A DNA stretch of 9,760 nt from Alphaproteobacteria bacterium MarineAlpha10_Bin3. Its GTDB lineage: Bacteria > Pseudomonadota > Alphaproteobacteria > UBA8366 > GCA-2717185. Positions 1 to 6,036 of this stretch are shown here, piece after piece. Positions within the stretch are counted from its first letter, which is position 1, and every line of letters starts with the position of its first letter. The stretch is taken from NCBI GenBank assembly GCA_002937525.1, contig PTKA01000025.1, positions 1 to 9,760 of the forward strand, given 5' to 3'. The translations under genes were made by a program, and so were the position numbers. A model generated the notes under the pieces. That model saw only the letters and a list, made by a program, of their open reading frames with translations, was not told the origin of the DNA and made no database searches.

Positions 1-72
1 ATTGGCCACTTGCTCGATCGCTTCCCGCCACAGGAATGCAGCAATTACTTCAGAAACGCCGGATACGTCTAA
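1..72 (+). CDS. IS630-family transposase, C-terminal end (partial)
   Basis: Reading from base 1 in frame 1 gives 23 codons and then TAA at 70-72. The peptide contains HLLDRFPPQECSNYF and ends in NAGYV. This matches the tail I know from IS630/Tc1-mariner-like DDE transposases, where a short helix with a 'P-x-E-C-x-N-Y-F' pattern closes the protein. Only this tail is inside the window, so the catalytic DDE residues cannot be checked and the gene could be intact or degraded upstream. The right end of the element should lie just downstream, within about 73-110, next to a TA target dinucleotide, but I cannot fix it without the left end. The identification rests on a short peptide pattern and is moderately sure. 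Confidence 0.6.
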   Translation: MGHLLDRFPPQECSNYFRNAGYV

Positions 73-292
73 ACTTGATCGGAACATGCTCTAGCCATCT
101 AACATTAACGGAGCCTTTACGCGTGACGAATTCGATCGATTTTTCTCATTATGCCAGGGCGCCTTAACGAAAATCAAATCGATATGTGGTCAGCGGGGGC
201 TGGCGAGTTACCCCTAGCCGCTGTCGCAATGTCGCGCGAATCCGGTTATGAATGGCGTGCAGCGCGAAGGCGCGCCCCGCCCTGGAGGATCG
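73..292. other. Intergenic region between IS630 remnant and secretion operon
   Basis: These 220 bases have no convincing gene. They are more AT-rich than the flanking coding DNA, especially around 100-190, as expected for the IS end followed by the promoter region of the secretion operon. I see no clear -35/-10 pair, no terminator hairpin with a T-run and no known riboswitch. A GGAGG at 284-288 serves the downstream start. The IS630 end may have displaced or supplied the operon promoter. Confidence 0.4.
284..288 (+). promoter_or_regulatory. Ribosome binding site deciding the operon start
   Basis: GGAGG ends 4 bases before ATG 293. It is the only good Shine-Dalgarno match upstream of the secretion operon. 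Neither ATG 248 nor GTG 688 has one. It therefore favours translation starting at 293, in a different frame from the transporter body. Confidence 0.55.
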
Positions 293-538
293 ATGTCGCT
301 AGACGACAAATCTGAAATTGCGAGCGACCGGGTCGAGCCGGTGGACGACGGACCGCCGCGGCTGCTCGATACCAGCGTGACCGATGACGATCCGGCTGCC
401 GGCCGCGATGGGCGCGACCTGCTCGATCCGAAAAAAATGCGGCCAATCCGCTCGAACGCGAGCGGCGCGAGAGTCTGCGGCGTAACGAAGGCCGCCGCGA
501 TTCCGGGGAAAAAAGCGGCGGTGTATCCGGGGAAATAA
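293..538 (+). CDS. Frame-displaced N-terminal leader of the type I secretion ATPase
   Basis: ATG 293 follows a good Shine-Dalgarno. It opens an acidic hydrophilic peptide (MSLDDKSEIASDRVEP..., then TSVTDDDPAAG, ending DLLDPKK) that reads in frame 2 and stops at TAA 536-538. The ABC transporter body is open in frame 1 from base 388, but that frame has no ATG, GTG or TTG before GTG 688. The two frames overlap at 388-538, and an A7 run at 431-437 would join them if it had one more A. The joined protein would be about 836 residues (293-2802) with a roughly 130-residue disordered leader ahead of the transporter. Possible explanations are a real one-base deletion, a sequencing error in a homopolymer, or transcriptional slippage on the A-run. 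On its own, the product is an 81-residue peptide of unknown use. Confidence 0.5.
   Translation: MSLDDKSEIASDRVEPVDDGPPRLLDTSVTDDDPAAGRDGRDLLDPKKMRPIRSNASGARVCGVTKAAAIPGKKAAVYPGK
431..437 (+). other. A7 homopolymer, probable frameshift point
   Basis: Seven consecutive A residues lie where the leader frame (…D-P-K-K) and the transporter frame (…N-A-A-N-P-L-E-R-E-R-R…) are both open. One extra A fuses them. A second, weaker candidate is the G4A6 run at 505-514. Neither is a canonical two-tRNA -1 slippery heptamer in the leader frame, because the base before AAA AAA is G. Confidence 0.45.
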
Positions 539-594
539 GCGGCGGTGAAACCGAGGAAATAAGCGGCGGCGAATCCGAGGGAAAAAGCGGCACC
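499..594 (+). repeat. Four tandem 24-bp repeats encoding an octapeptide
   Basis: Four direct copies of a 24-bp unit sit at 499-522, 523-546, 547-570 and 571-594. In the transporter frame they read DSGEKSGG, VSGEISGG, ETEEISGG and ESEGKSGT. In the leader frame the second copy contains a TAA stop. The low-complexity Ser/Gly/Glu character suggests a flexible cytoplasmic linker before the C39-like domain. The conserved reading in frame 1 supports this stretch having been translated in that frame. Confidence 0.75.
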
Positions 595-687
595 GGTCCC
601 CAGAAAAGAAGAAGCAGCGATACCGAGGATTCCACGCAGAACCGCCGCCGCCGTCCGGAATGGCTGGTTCGGCCGTCGGCCGGCACG

Positions 688-2802
688 GTGGACGATCCTT
701 TGCTGGGCTGCCTTGCGATTGTGGCGACCCTGCTCGAGTGGCAGATGTCGAACGAGGCGCTGATCGCCGGGCTGCCGATGGCGGAGGAGGCGATGTCGCC
801 GGATCTGTTCGTCCGCGCGGCGAGCCGGGCCGGCATATCGGCGCGTCTGGTGCAAAGTCCGCTGGCGGCGCTGGACAAGATGGCGTTGCCCTGTGTCTTG
901 CTGTTGCAGGGGAAACGGGCCTGCGTGCTGACCGCAATCGGCAATGACGGGCGGGCGGAAATCATCCTGCCGGAAATGGGCGTTGGCGCCCGCTCCGTTC
1001 CTTTGGCGGAACTGGAAGACGTGTATGACGGCTATACGCTGTTCGCGCGGCCCGAGTTCAAATTCGATTTCCGTTCCGACGAGATCATGGTGGCCGGCCC
1101 TCGTGGCTGGTTCTGGGGTACGCTGGTGGCGTCGTGGCGGATCTATATCGAAGTCGTGCTGGCGGCGCTGCTGGTCAATTCCTTCGCCATTGCCGGGCCT
1201 TTGTTCGTGATGAACGTCTATGACCGGGTCGTGCCGAACTTCGCCGAAGAGACATTGTGGGTCCTGGCGATTGGCGTTGCGACGGTCTATGGCTTCGAGT
1301 TCGTGCTGAAAATGTTGCGGAGCTATTTTGTCGACGCGGCCGGGAAGTCGGCCGACACGAAGATCGCCGGGCGGTTGTTTCAGCAGGTTATGGGGATGAA
1401 GATGGCCCACCGGCCCGCATCGTCCGGTGGGCTGGCGAGCAGCCTGCGGGAATTCGAGAGCCTGCGGGAGTTCTTCACCTCGTCCTCGTTGGTGACCGTC
1501 GTCGATCTGCCGTTCATATTTTTGTTCATATTCATCATCTCCATCGTCGGCGGACCGATCGCGATCGTGCCGCTGATTGCGGTGCCGATCGTGATAATCG
1601 TCGGTTCGCTGATGCAAATTCCGCTGCGGGCGGTGGTGCAGCAGTCGTATCGCGAGGCGCAGCAACGTCACGCCCTGCTGATTGAAGCGATCGGCGGCAT
1701 CGAGACGGTCAAGAGCACCGCATCCGAAGGCCGCATGCAGCGCAACTGGGAAAATTTCGTCGAAGTGACCGCGCGGTCTTCGGTCAAGGCCCATATGCTG
1801 TCGGCCCTGGTGCTGAATTTCTCCAGCGCGGCGACCAATTTCGTGTCGGTTGGGGTGGTCATGTACGGCGTGTACCTTATCGATGCCGGAACATTGTCGA
1901 TCGGGGGGCTGGTCGCCTCGACGATCCTGGCCGGCCGGGCGATGGCGCCGCTCGGCCAGATCGCCGGCATCATGACCCGCTATCATCAGGCGCGCGTCTC
2001 GCTCAGCGCGCTCGATCAGATGATGCACACGCCGGTGGAACGCCCGGAAGGCCGGAATTTCCTGAAACGCTCGGAGATTAAGGGCCAGATCGAGTTCCGC
2101 AATGTGACTTTCAGCTACCCCGATCAGGAAACGCCGGCGCTCGACGACGTCTCGTTCCGCATCGAGGCCGGCGAAAAGGTTGGCCTGATCGGCCGGATCG
2201 GATCGGGCAAGAGCAGTATCCAGCGGCTGGTCCTGGGTCTCTACGAACCGGATCAGGGTGCCGTCATGGTCGACGGCACCGATGTCCGGCAGATCGACCC
2301 GGCCGATCTGCGCCGCAGTATCGGCAGCGTGCCCCAGGACGTTTATCTGTTTTTCGGTTCGGTGAAAGACAACATCGCAATCGGCGCGCCATTCACCGAT
2401 GACGACACCGTTCGCCGGGCGGCGCGGATCACCGGCGTGGAGGAGTTCGTCAACCGGCATCCGATGGGCTACGACATGCCGGTCGGCGAACGCGGTCAGA
2501 TTATTTCCGGCGGTCAGCGGCAGTCGATCGCCATTGCCCGCGCTCTGTTGCGGGATCCGCCAATCCTGCTGCTCGACGAACCGACCAGTGCCATGGACAA
2601 TACCACCGAAAGCCGCTTCAAGGAGCGGCTGTCGGCCACCCTTGAAGATAGAACCTTGCTGCTGGTCACCCATCGCGGTTCGATGCTGTCCCTGGTCGAT
2701 CGGTTGATCGTCGTGGATGGCGGCAAGATCGTCGCCGACGGCCCCAAGCAGGATGTCCTGGATGCGCTGCGGAGCGGACCGGTTCCCGCGGCGTGGAGCT
2801 GA
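688..2802 (+). CDS. Type I secretion ABC transporter, LapB/LssB-like, with degenerate C39-like domain
   Basis: This is an inner-membrane permease/ATPase that powers one-step export of a protein, usually an RTX adhesin or enzyme, through a HlyD-type adaptor and a TolC-type channel. Numbered from GTG 688 (704 residues), the layout is as follows. Residues 1-125 are a C39-peptidase-like domain without the catalytic Cys/His pair, which normally binds substrate rather than cutting a leader. Residues 148-420 hold about six membrane helices. The C-terminal ATPase has Walker A GRIGSGKSS (502-510), Q-loop Gln 550, signature SGGQ (607-610), Walker B ILLLDE (626-631) and switch His 662. All ATPase motifs are intact. 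GTG 688 is only the first in-frame start codon and has no ribosome binding site. The frame is open back to 388, with a plausible PEWLVRPSAG lead-in, so the true N-terminus probably lies in the upstream frame at ATG 293. The next gene starts 4 bases after the stop, so the two are co-translated. Family assignment is firm; the start is not. Confidence 0.9.
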   Translation: MDDPLLGCLAIVATLLEWQMSNEALIAGLPMAEEAMSPDLFVRAASRAGISARLVQSPLAALDKMALPCVLLLQGKRACVLTAIGNDGRAEIILPEMGVGARSVPLAELEDVYDGYTLFARPEFKFDFRSDEIMVAGPRGWFWGTLVASWRIYIEVVLAALLVNSFAIAGPLFVMNVYDRVVPNFAEETLWVLAIGVATVYGFEFVLKMLRSYFVDAAGKSADTKIAGRLFQQVMGMKMAHRPASSGGLASSLREFESLREFFTSSSLVTVVDLPFIFLFIFIISIVGGPIAIVPLIAVPIVIIVGSLMQIPLRAVVQQSYREAQQRHALLIEAIGGIETVKSTASEGRMQRNWENFVEVTARSSVKAHMLSALVLNFSSAATNFVSVGVVMYGVYLIDAGTLSIGGLVASTILAGRAMAPLGQIAGIMTRYHQARVSLSALDQMMHTPVERPEGRNFLKRSEIKGQIEFRNVTFSYPDQETPALDDVSFRIEAGEKVGLIGRIGSGKSSIQRLVLGLYEPDQGAVMVDGTDVRQIDPADLRRSIGSVPQDVYLFFGSVKDNIAIGAPFTDDDTVRRAARITGVEEFVNRHPMGYDMPVGERGQIISGGQRQSIAIARALLRDPPILLLDEPTSAMDNTTESRFKERLSATLEDRTLLLVTHRGSMLSLVDRLIVVDGGKIVADGPKQDVLDALRSGPVPAAWS

Positions 2803-2806
2803 AATC

Positions 2807-4111
2807 ATGTCGAACGACGATAGCTGGGATCTGAGCAAGCGGCGCGCCAGCAGCCGGGGCGCCAGCCGCTTCGCGCATGTTCTGCTGTTCGTAATCGCCG
2901 CTTTCGTCATCACCTTCATTCTGTGGGCGAGGGACGCGAAACTGGACGAGGTGACGCGCGGCGAGGGCCGGGTCATTTCGTCTAGCCAGGTCCAGATCGT
3001 GCGGAATCTCGAGGGCGGCATCCTGGCCAGGATCAACGTGAAGGAAGGGTCGGTGGTCCAGAAGGACGAGGTGATGCTGCGCATCGAAAATGTCGCCGCC
3101 GCGTCCCGGCTGCGCGAAACGCGGGCGAAATACCTTACTTTGACGGCGGCGATCGTGCGGCTGGAAGCGGAAGCGGCCGGTCGGAAACAGATCCAGTTTC
3201 CCAAGGAAATTCTGACCGGCGCGCCGGCGACGGCGGATAATGAACGCAATTTGTTCAACGCAAGGCGGGCGCAGCTCGATGAACAGGTTCAGATTTTAAG
3301 CGATCAGGTGATCCAGAAGCGGCAGGAAATTGTCGAATTGACCGCCAAGGTGGCGCAGAACCAGCGCGCCTTCGATCTGGCGCAACAAGAACAGGATCTT
3401 CTCAAGCCCCTTGTCGACCGCGGTATTTCGCCGAGGCTTGAATATCTGCGGGTGCAGCAGAAGGTTCAGGAACTCGAAACTTTGACCGAGAGCGTCATCC
3501 TGGCCATACCCCGGACCCGGTCGGCGCTGCAGGAATCGGAACGGCGCGTCGTGGAGCGGCACGCGGCATTCCGCGCCGAAGCGCAGCGCGAACTGAACGA
3601 TCGGCAGGCGGAACGCGAAGGGGTTCGGGAGACCATGGCGGCCGAAACCGACCGCATGATCCGGACCGAGGTCCGTTCGCCGGTATATGGCACCGTCAAC
3701 AAGATATACATCACGACCATCGGCGGGGTGATTCAGCCGGGCCAGACCCTGGTCGAGATCGTACCGCTGGAAGACACCTTGTTGATCGAAGCGAAAATCC
3801 GCCCTTCCGACCGGGCGCAACTGTTCCCCGGATTGAAAGCCGTGATCAAGGTTTCGGCCTATGATCCGACGATATATGGCGGGCTGGACGCGGTGCTGAT
3901 CGATATCAGCGCCGACACCATCACCGACCCGGACGGCGAAAGTTATTATCGCATCCGGCTGCGCACCGAAACCAACAATCTGGGTCCCAACAAACCCATC
4001 ATCCCCGGCATGACGGCGACGGCGGAAATACTGACCGGCCGCAAGTCGGTGCTCGACTATCTGTTGAAACCGCTCCTCAAGGTCCGCGATTCCGCCTTGC
4101 GCGAACGCTAA
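2807..4111 (+). CDS. HlyD-family type I secretion periplasmic adaptor (LapC-like)
   Basis: This membrane-fusion protein links the ABC transporter to the outer-membrane channel during type I secretion. ATG 2807 follows GGAG (2795-2798) at 8 bases spacing and gives 434 residues, a normal length for the family. Residues 1-21 form a cytoplasmic basic segment and 22-41 one membrane helix (FAHVLLFVIAAFVITFILW). Next comes the first half of a lipoyl-like domain (VRNLEGGILARINVKEGSVV). Residues 100-275 are a long Gln/Glu/Arg-rich coiled coil that would reach across the periplasm. The second lipoyl half follows (RSPVYGTVNKIYITTIGGVI), then a beta-barrel domain with the typical AKIRPSDRAQLFPG segment and the closing PGMTATAEILTGRKSVLDYL motif. 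The gene lies 4 bases after the transporter stop in one operon. No TolC-type gene follows; the next gene is convergent. Confidence 0.93.
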   Translation: MSNDDSWDLSKRRASSRGASRFAHVLLFVIAAFVITFILWARDAKLDEVTRGEGRVISSSQVQIVRNLEGGILARINVKEGSVVQKDEVMLRIENVAAASRLRETRAKYLTLTAAIVRLEAEAAGRKQIQFPKEILTGAPATADNERNLFNARRAQLDEQVQILSDQVIQKRQEIVELTAKVAQNQRAFDLAQQEQDLLKPLVDRGISPRLEYLRVQQKVQELETLTESVILAIPRTRSALQESERRVVERHAAFRAEAQRELNDRQAEREGVRETMAAETDRMIRTEVRSPVYGTVNKIYITTIGGVIQPGQTLVEIVPLEDTLLIEAKIRPSDRAQLFPGLKAVIKVSAYDPTIYGGLDAVLIDISADTITDPDGESYYRIRLRTETNNLGPNKPIIPGMTATAEILTGRKSVLDYLLKPLLKVRDSALRER

Positions 4112-4142
4112 TGGCCGCGAACCTTATGCCCGGCGGCGTCCG

Positions 4143-4610
4143 TTATGGGTTCAGATTGTAGGTGTATTTTATGGTTCCGGATTTGACTTCGATCTTATTG
4201 AAAAGTTTTCTTTTGAAACCTTCCCCGCATTGCGTTTCGACAAGCCGAAATTTGTTGTCGAGGATGCAGAAGGGATGGTTGCCGCCCCATTTCCCGTCGG
4301 TGGCTTGGCCAAAAACGTAGTAATTTCCCTTGTTGAGGGGCGGGGACCACAAGGTGGAACATTTTCCGTTATCGATGTTTCGCCAGCCCTGTGATTCATA
4401 CAACGACTTGCCCGCGCTATTTTTGCGGCCGGCGAAGATGGCGTAAGCGACGGAAATGGATTGACCCGATTTGTTGCATACCTTGAACCCGCCATCGGCA
4501 ATGCTCGCCAATCGTTTCGTGGCCGACTTGTTCCCTTGCGCCGCCGACTTCCGGTACCAGAGTTTGGCCCGGTCGAAATCGGCGCTAACGCCATTGCCCT
4601 TTTCATACAT
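4143..4610 (-). CDS. Sel1-repeat / DUF1036-domain fragment, 3' open part
   Basis: This is the 3' piece of the broken gene. The frame is open from just after the TAG (4904) down to TAA 4143. ATG 4610 is only an internal Met of repeat 10 (Y-M-Y-E-K-G-N-G) with no ribosome binding site, so independent translation is doubtful. The last Sel1 repeat is followed by about 115 residues resembling DUF1036: FKVCNKSG at the start, a W-R-N-I-x-x-G-x-C-S-T-L segment, YYVFGQATDGKWGG, and a closing C-x-x-x-F-x-x-x-L-F-x-x-I-E-V. The four cysteines (CNKSG, GKCSTL, FCILD, TQCGEG) fit a disulfide-bonded exported domain. The function of DUF1036 is not established. Confidence 0.5.
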   Translation of the reverse strand: MYEKGNGVSADFDRAKLWYRKSAAQGNKSATKRLASIADGGFKVCNKSGQSISVAYAIFAGRKNSAGKSLYESQGWRNIDNGKCSTLWSPPLNKGNYYVFGQATDGKWGGNHPFCILDNKFRLVETQCGEGFKRKLFNKIEVKSGTIKYTYNLNP

Positions 4611-4619
4611 GTAACCCAG

Positions 4620-5610
4620 ATTGTATTGCGCCGATGAACGGCCTTGTTCGGCGCTTTTGCGGTACCAGCGCAGGGCTTGCGCATAATCCTGGCCGACGCC
4701 CTTGCCGTGCTGATAGGCGAATTCCAGGTTATTTTGCGCCGATTTATGGCCTTGTCCGGCGCTTTTTTTGTACCAGTAGACGGATTTGGCGTAATCCTGG
4801 TTTACACTCTCGCCGTGCTGGTAGGCGTAACCCAGGCTGAACTGCGCCGATTTGTGCCCTTTTTCGGTGGCTTTTCCGTACCAGCGCGCGGCTTCGACTT
4901 TATCCTAACTGGTACCGTGGCAATATTCATACATGTAACCCAGGTTGAATTGCGCCGATAGGCTGCCTTGTTTGGCGCTTTTGTGGTACCAGCGCAGGGC
5001 TTGCGCATGGTCCTTGCCGATACCCTTGCCGTGCTGATAGGCGAATCCCAGGTTAATTTGCGCCGATTTGTGCCCTTATCCGGCGTTTTTTTTATACCAG
5101 AGTACGGATTTGGCGTAATCCTGGCTTACCCCCTCGCCGTGCTGATAGGCGTAGCCCAGGTTGAACTGTGCCGATTTATCTCCTTTTTCGGCGGCTTTTT
5201 CGTACCAGCGCGCGGCTTCGGCGTAATCCTTGGTGACGCCGTTGCCCTTTTCATACATGTAGCCCAAGTTGAATTGCGCCGACAGGTTGCCTTGTTTGGC
5301 GCTTTTGCGGTACCAGCGCAGGGCTTTGGTATGGTCCTGGCCGATGCCATTGCCGTGCTGATAGGCAAAGGCCAGGTTGTTTTGCGCCGATTTATGGCCT
5401 TGGGCGGCGCTTTTTTTGTACCAGGATACGGATTTGGTGGCGTTCTTGCTCACGCCCCTGCCATGCCGGTAGGCGTAGCCCATTTTGAACTCCGCCGATG
5501 CGTATCCTTGTTCGGCGCTTTTTCGATACCAGCGCAGGGCTTCGGCATCGTCTTTTTCGACGCCTCTGCCATATTCGTATAGTTTTCCAAGGCCGTATTG
5601 CGCCGCCTTG
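4620..5610 (-). repeat. Sel1 array with 108-bp unit and 324-bp higher-order period
   Basis: About nine 108-bp (36-residue) units follow in register. Three sub-types alternate: A (…AQNNL-FAYQHG-G-G-DH-ALRWYRKSA), B (…AQFNLGYMYEKGNGV…AARWY) and C (…AQFNLGYAYQHGE-V-QDYAKSVLWYKK). The same junction motif recurs at 4651, 4975 and 5299, exactly 324 bases apart. This shows that A-B-C was amplified as a block, probably by unequal recombination. Confidence 0.85.
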
Positions 5611-5930
5611 TTGCCCCGTCCGGCGATTGGACGAAGGACCTGCAACCGCTCTGCCGGGGTTACCTTGCCCCATTTTCCATCGGTGTAATTCGTAACGCTG
5701 ATGCTGCCGAGCACGCCATCCTTGTACCAGATGACCGCGCCCAGCCCCTGGGTCAGGCCATTGCGGCATTCGCCGGTCCAGGTGATGGTTTCATTGGGTT
5801 TGGGATTTGGATTGGTTGCCTTGCAGCCGGTTCTGGGATCGGTAACCCACGCGCCATGGGCGATCGAAGCGGCAAGAAGCGGCACCACGAAAACCGCCAG
5901 TTTGACCATAATAGATGCGCGATGTGCCAT
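5076..5930 (-). CDS. Exported Sel1-repeat protein, 5' open part
   Basis: This 284-residue open frame starts at ATG 5930, which has AGGAGG 7 bases upstream (cctcct at 5938-5943). An upstream ATG at 5948 overlaps that site and is less likely. Residues 1-26 look like a Sec signal peptide (hydrophobic VKLAVFVVPLLAAS, cleavage near AHG|AW). Residues 27-90 contain two cysteines and a MORN-like segment (GECRNGLTQGLGAVIWYKDG, then YTDGKWGK). From about residue 105 come five Sel1-like repeats with the pattern A-x-x-x-L-G-x-x-Y-x-x-G-x-G-V-x-x-D-x-x-x-A-x-x-W-Y-x-K-A-A-x-x-G. The stop lies just before the end of repeat 5, so a folded truncated product is possible. Location is probably periplasmic or surface. 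The specific role is unknown. Confidence 0.7.
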   Translation of the reverse strand: MAHRASIMVKLAVFVVPLLAASIAHGAWVTDPRTGCKATNPNPKPNETITWTGECRNGLTQGLGAVIWYKDGVLGSISVTNYTDGKWGKVTPAERLQVLRPIAGRGNKAAQYGLGKLYEYGRGVEKDDAEALRWYRKSAEQGYASAEFKMGYAYRHGRGVSKNATKSVSWYKKSAAQGHKSAQNNLAFAYQHGNGIGQDHTKALRWYRKSAKQGNLSAQFNLGYMYEKGNGVTKDYAEAARWYEKAAEKGDKSAQFNLGYAYQHGEGVSQDYAKSVLWYKKNAG

Positions 5931-5937
5931 AAGAACG

Positions 5938-5943
5938 CCTCCT
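5938..5943 (-). promoter_or_regulatory. Ribosome binding site of the Sel1 gene
   Basis: The - strand reads AGGAGG, 7 bases before ATG 5930. It decides the start in favour of MAHRAS over the longer MIGGVL form, whose ATG (5948) lies just upstream of this site and has no site of its own. Confidence 0.7.
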
Positions 5944-5962
5944 ATCATGCTATTTCGTAAAT

Positions 5963-5995
5963 TTTATACCAGTGATCCAAAAAAATCCGAGTCAA
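5963..5995 (-). promoter_or_regulatory. Candidate promoter of the Sel1 gene
   Basis: On the - strand an extended -10 motif TGGTATAAA (5971-5963) precedes the gene by about 33 bases. TTGACT (5995-5990) lies upstream with a long 21-base spacer. The spacing is poor for a classical sigma-70 pair, but the TGn extension could compensate. A T7 run lies between the two boxes. The surrounding 88-bp gap is AT-rich compared with the genes on either side. Confidence 0.4.
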
Positions 5996-6036
5996 AATCT
6001 CAAATCTGCAAGGCGGCCGTGTAACCGGCGCGGATA

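Larger units (their letters stand above)
4143..5930 (-). pseudogene. Sel1-repeat / DUF1036 exported protein gene, interrupted by two in-frame stops
   Basis: Read on the - strand from ATG 5930, one frame runs to TAA 4143-4145 (about 596 codons). It is broken only by TAA at 5078-5076 and TAG at 4907-4905. There is no frameshift: Sel1 repeats continue in register across both stops. The intended protein has a signal peptide, a MORN-like segment, ten Sel1-like 36-residue repeats and a DUF1036-like C-terminal domain. The first stop falls where paralogous copies have Gln (CAA). The second falls where they have Lys, inside a 30-base patch (about 4895-4925) unlike the sister repeats. The stretch is less GC-rich than its neighbours. 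Sel1 proteins are usually scaffolds for protein-protein contacts. A pseudogene is the simplest reading; the two open parts are listed separately. Confidence 0.65.

Noticed and set aside
431..437. Canonical programmed -1 frameshift heptamer
   Set aside because: In the leader frame the preceding base is G, so both-tRNA slippage is not canonical, and I see no obvious downstream pseudoknot. An indel or transcriptional slippage is simpler.
214..3258. A 1014-codon open frame on the - strand
   Set aside because: It lies antisense to the clear secretion genes, is rich in His/Arg/Asp/Gln as expected for the complement of GC-rich coding DNA, and has no recognisable domain.
4905..5078. Stop codon reassignment or programmed readthrough
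   Set aside because: Both TAA and TAG occur, and neighbouring genes use TAA and TGA as normal stops. Two loss-of-function mutations explain it better.
4620..5610. CRISPR-like array
   Set aside because: The repeats are 108 bp with no unique spacers and translate into Sel1 units.
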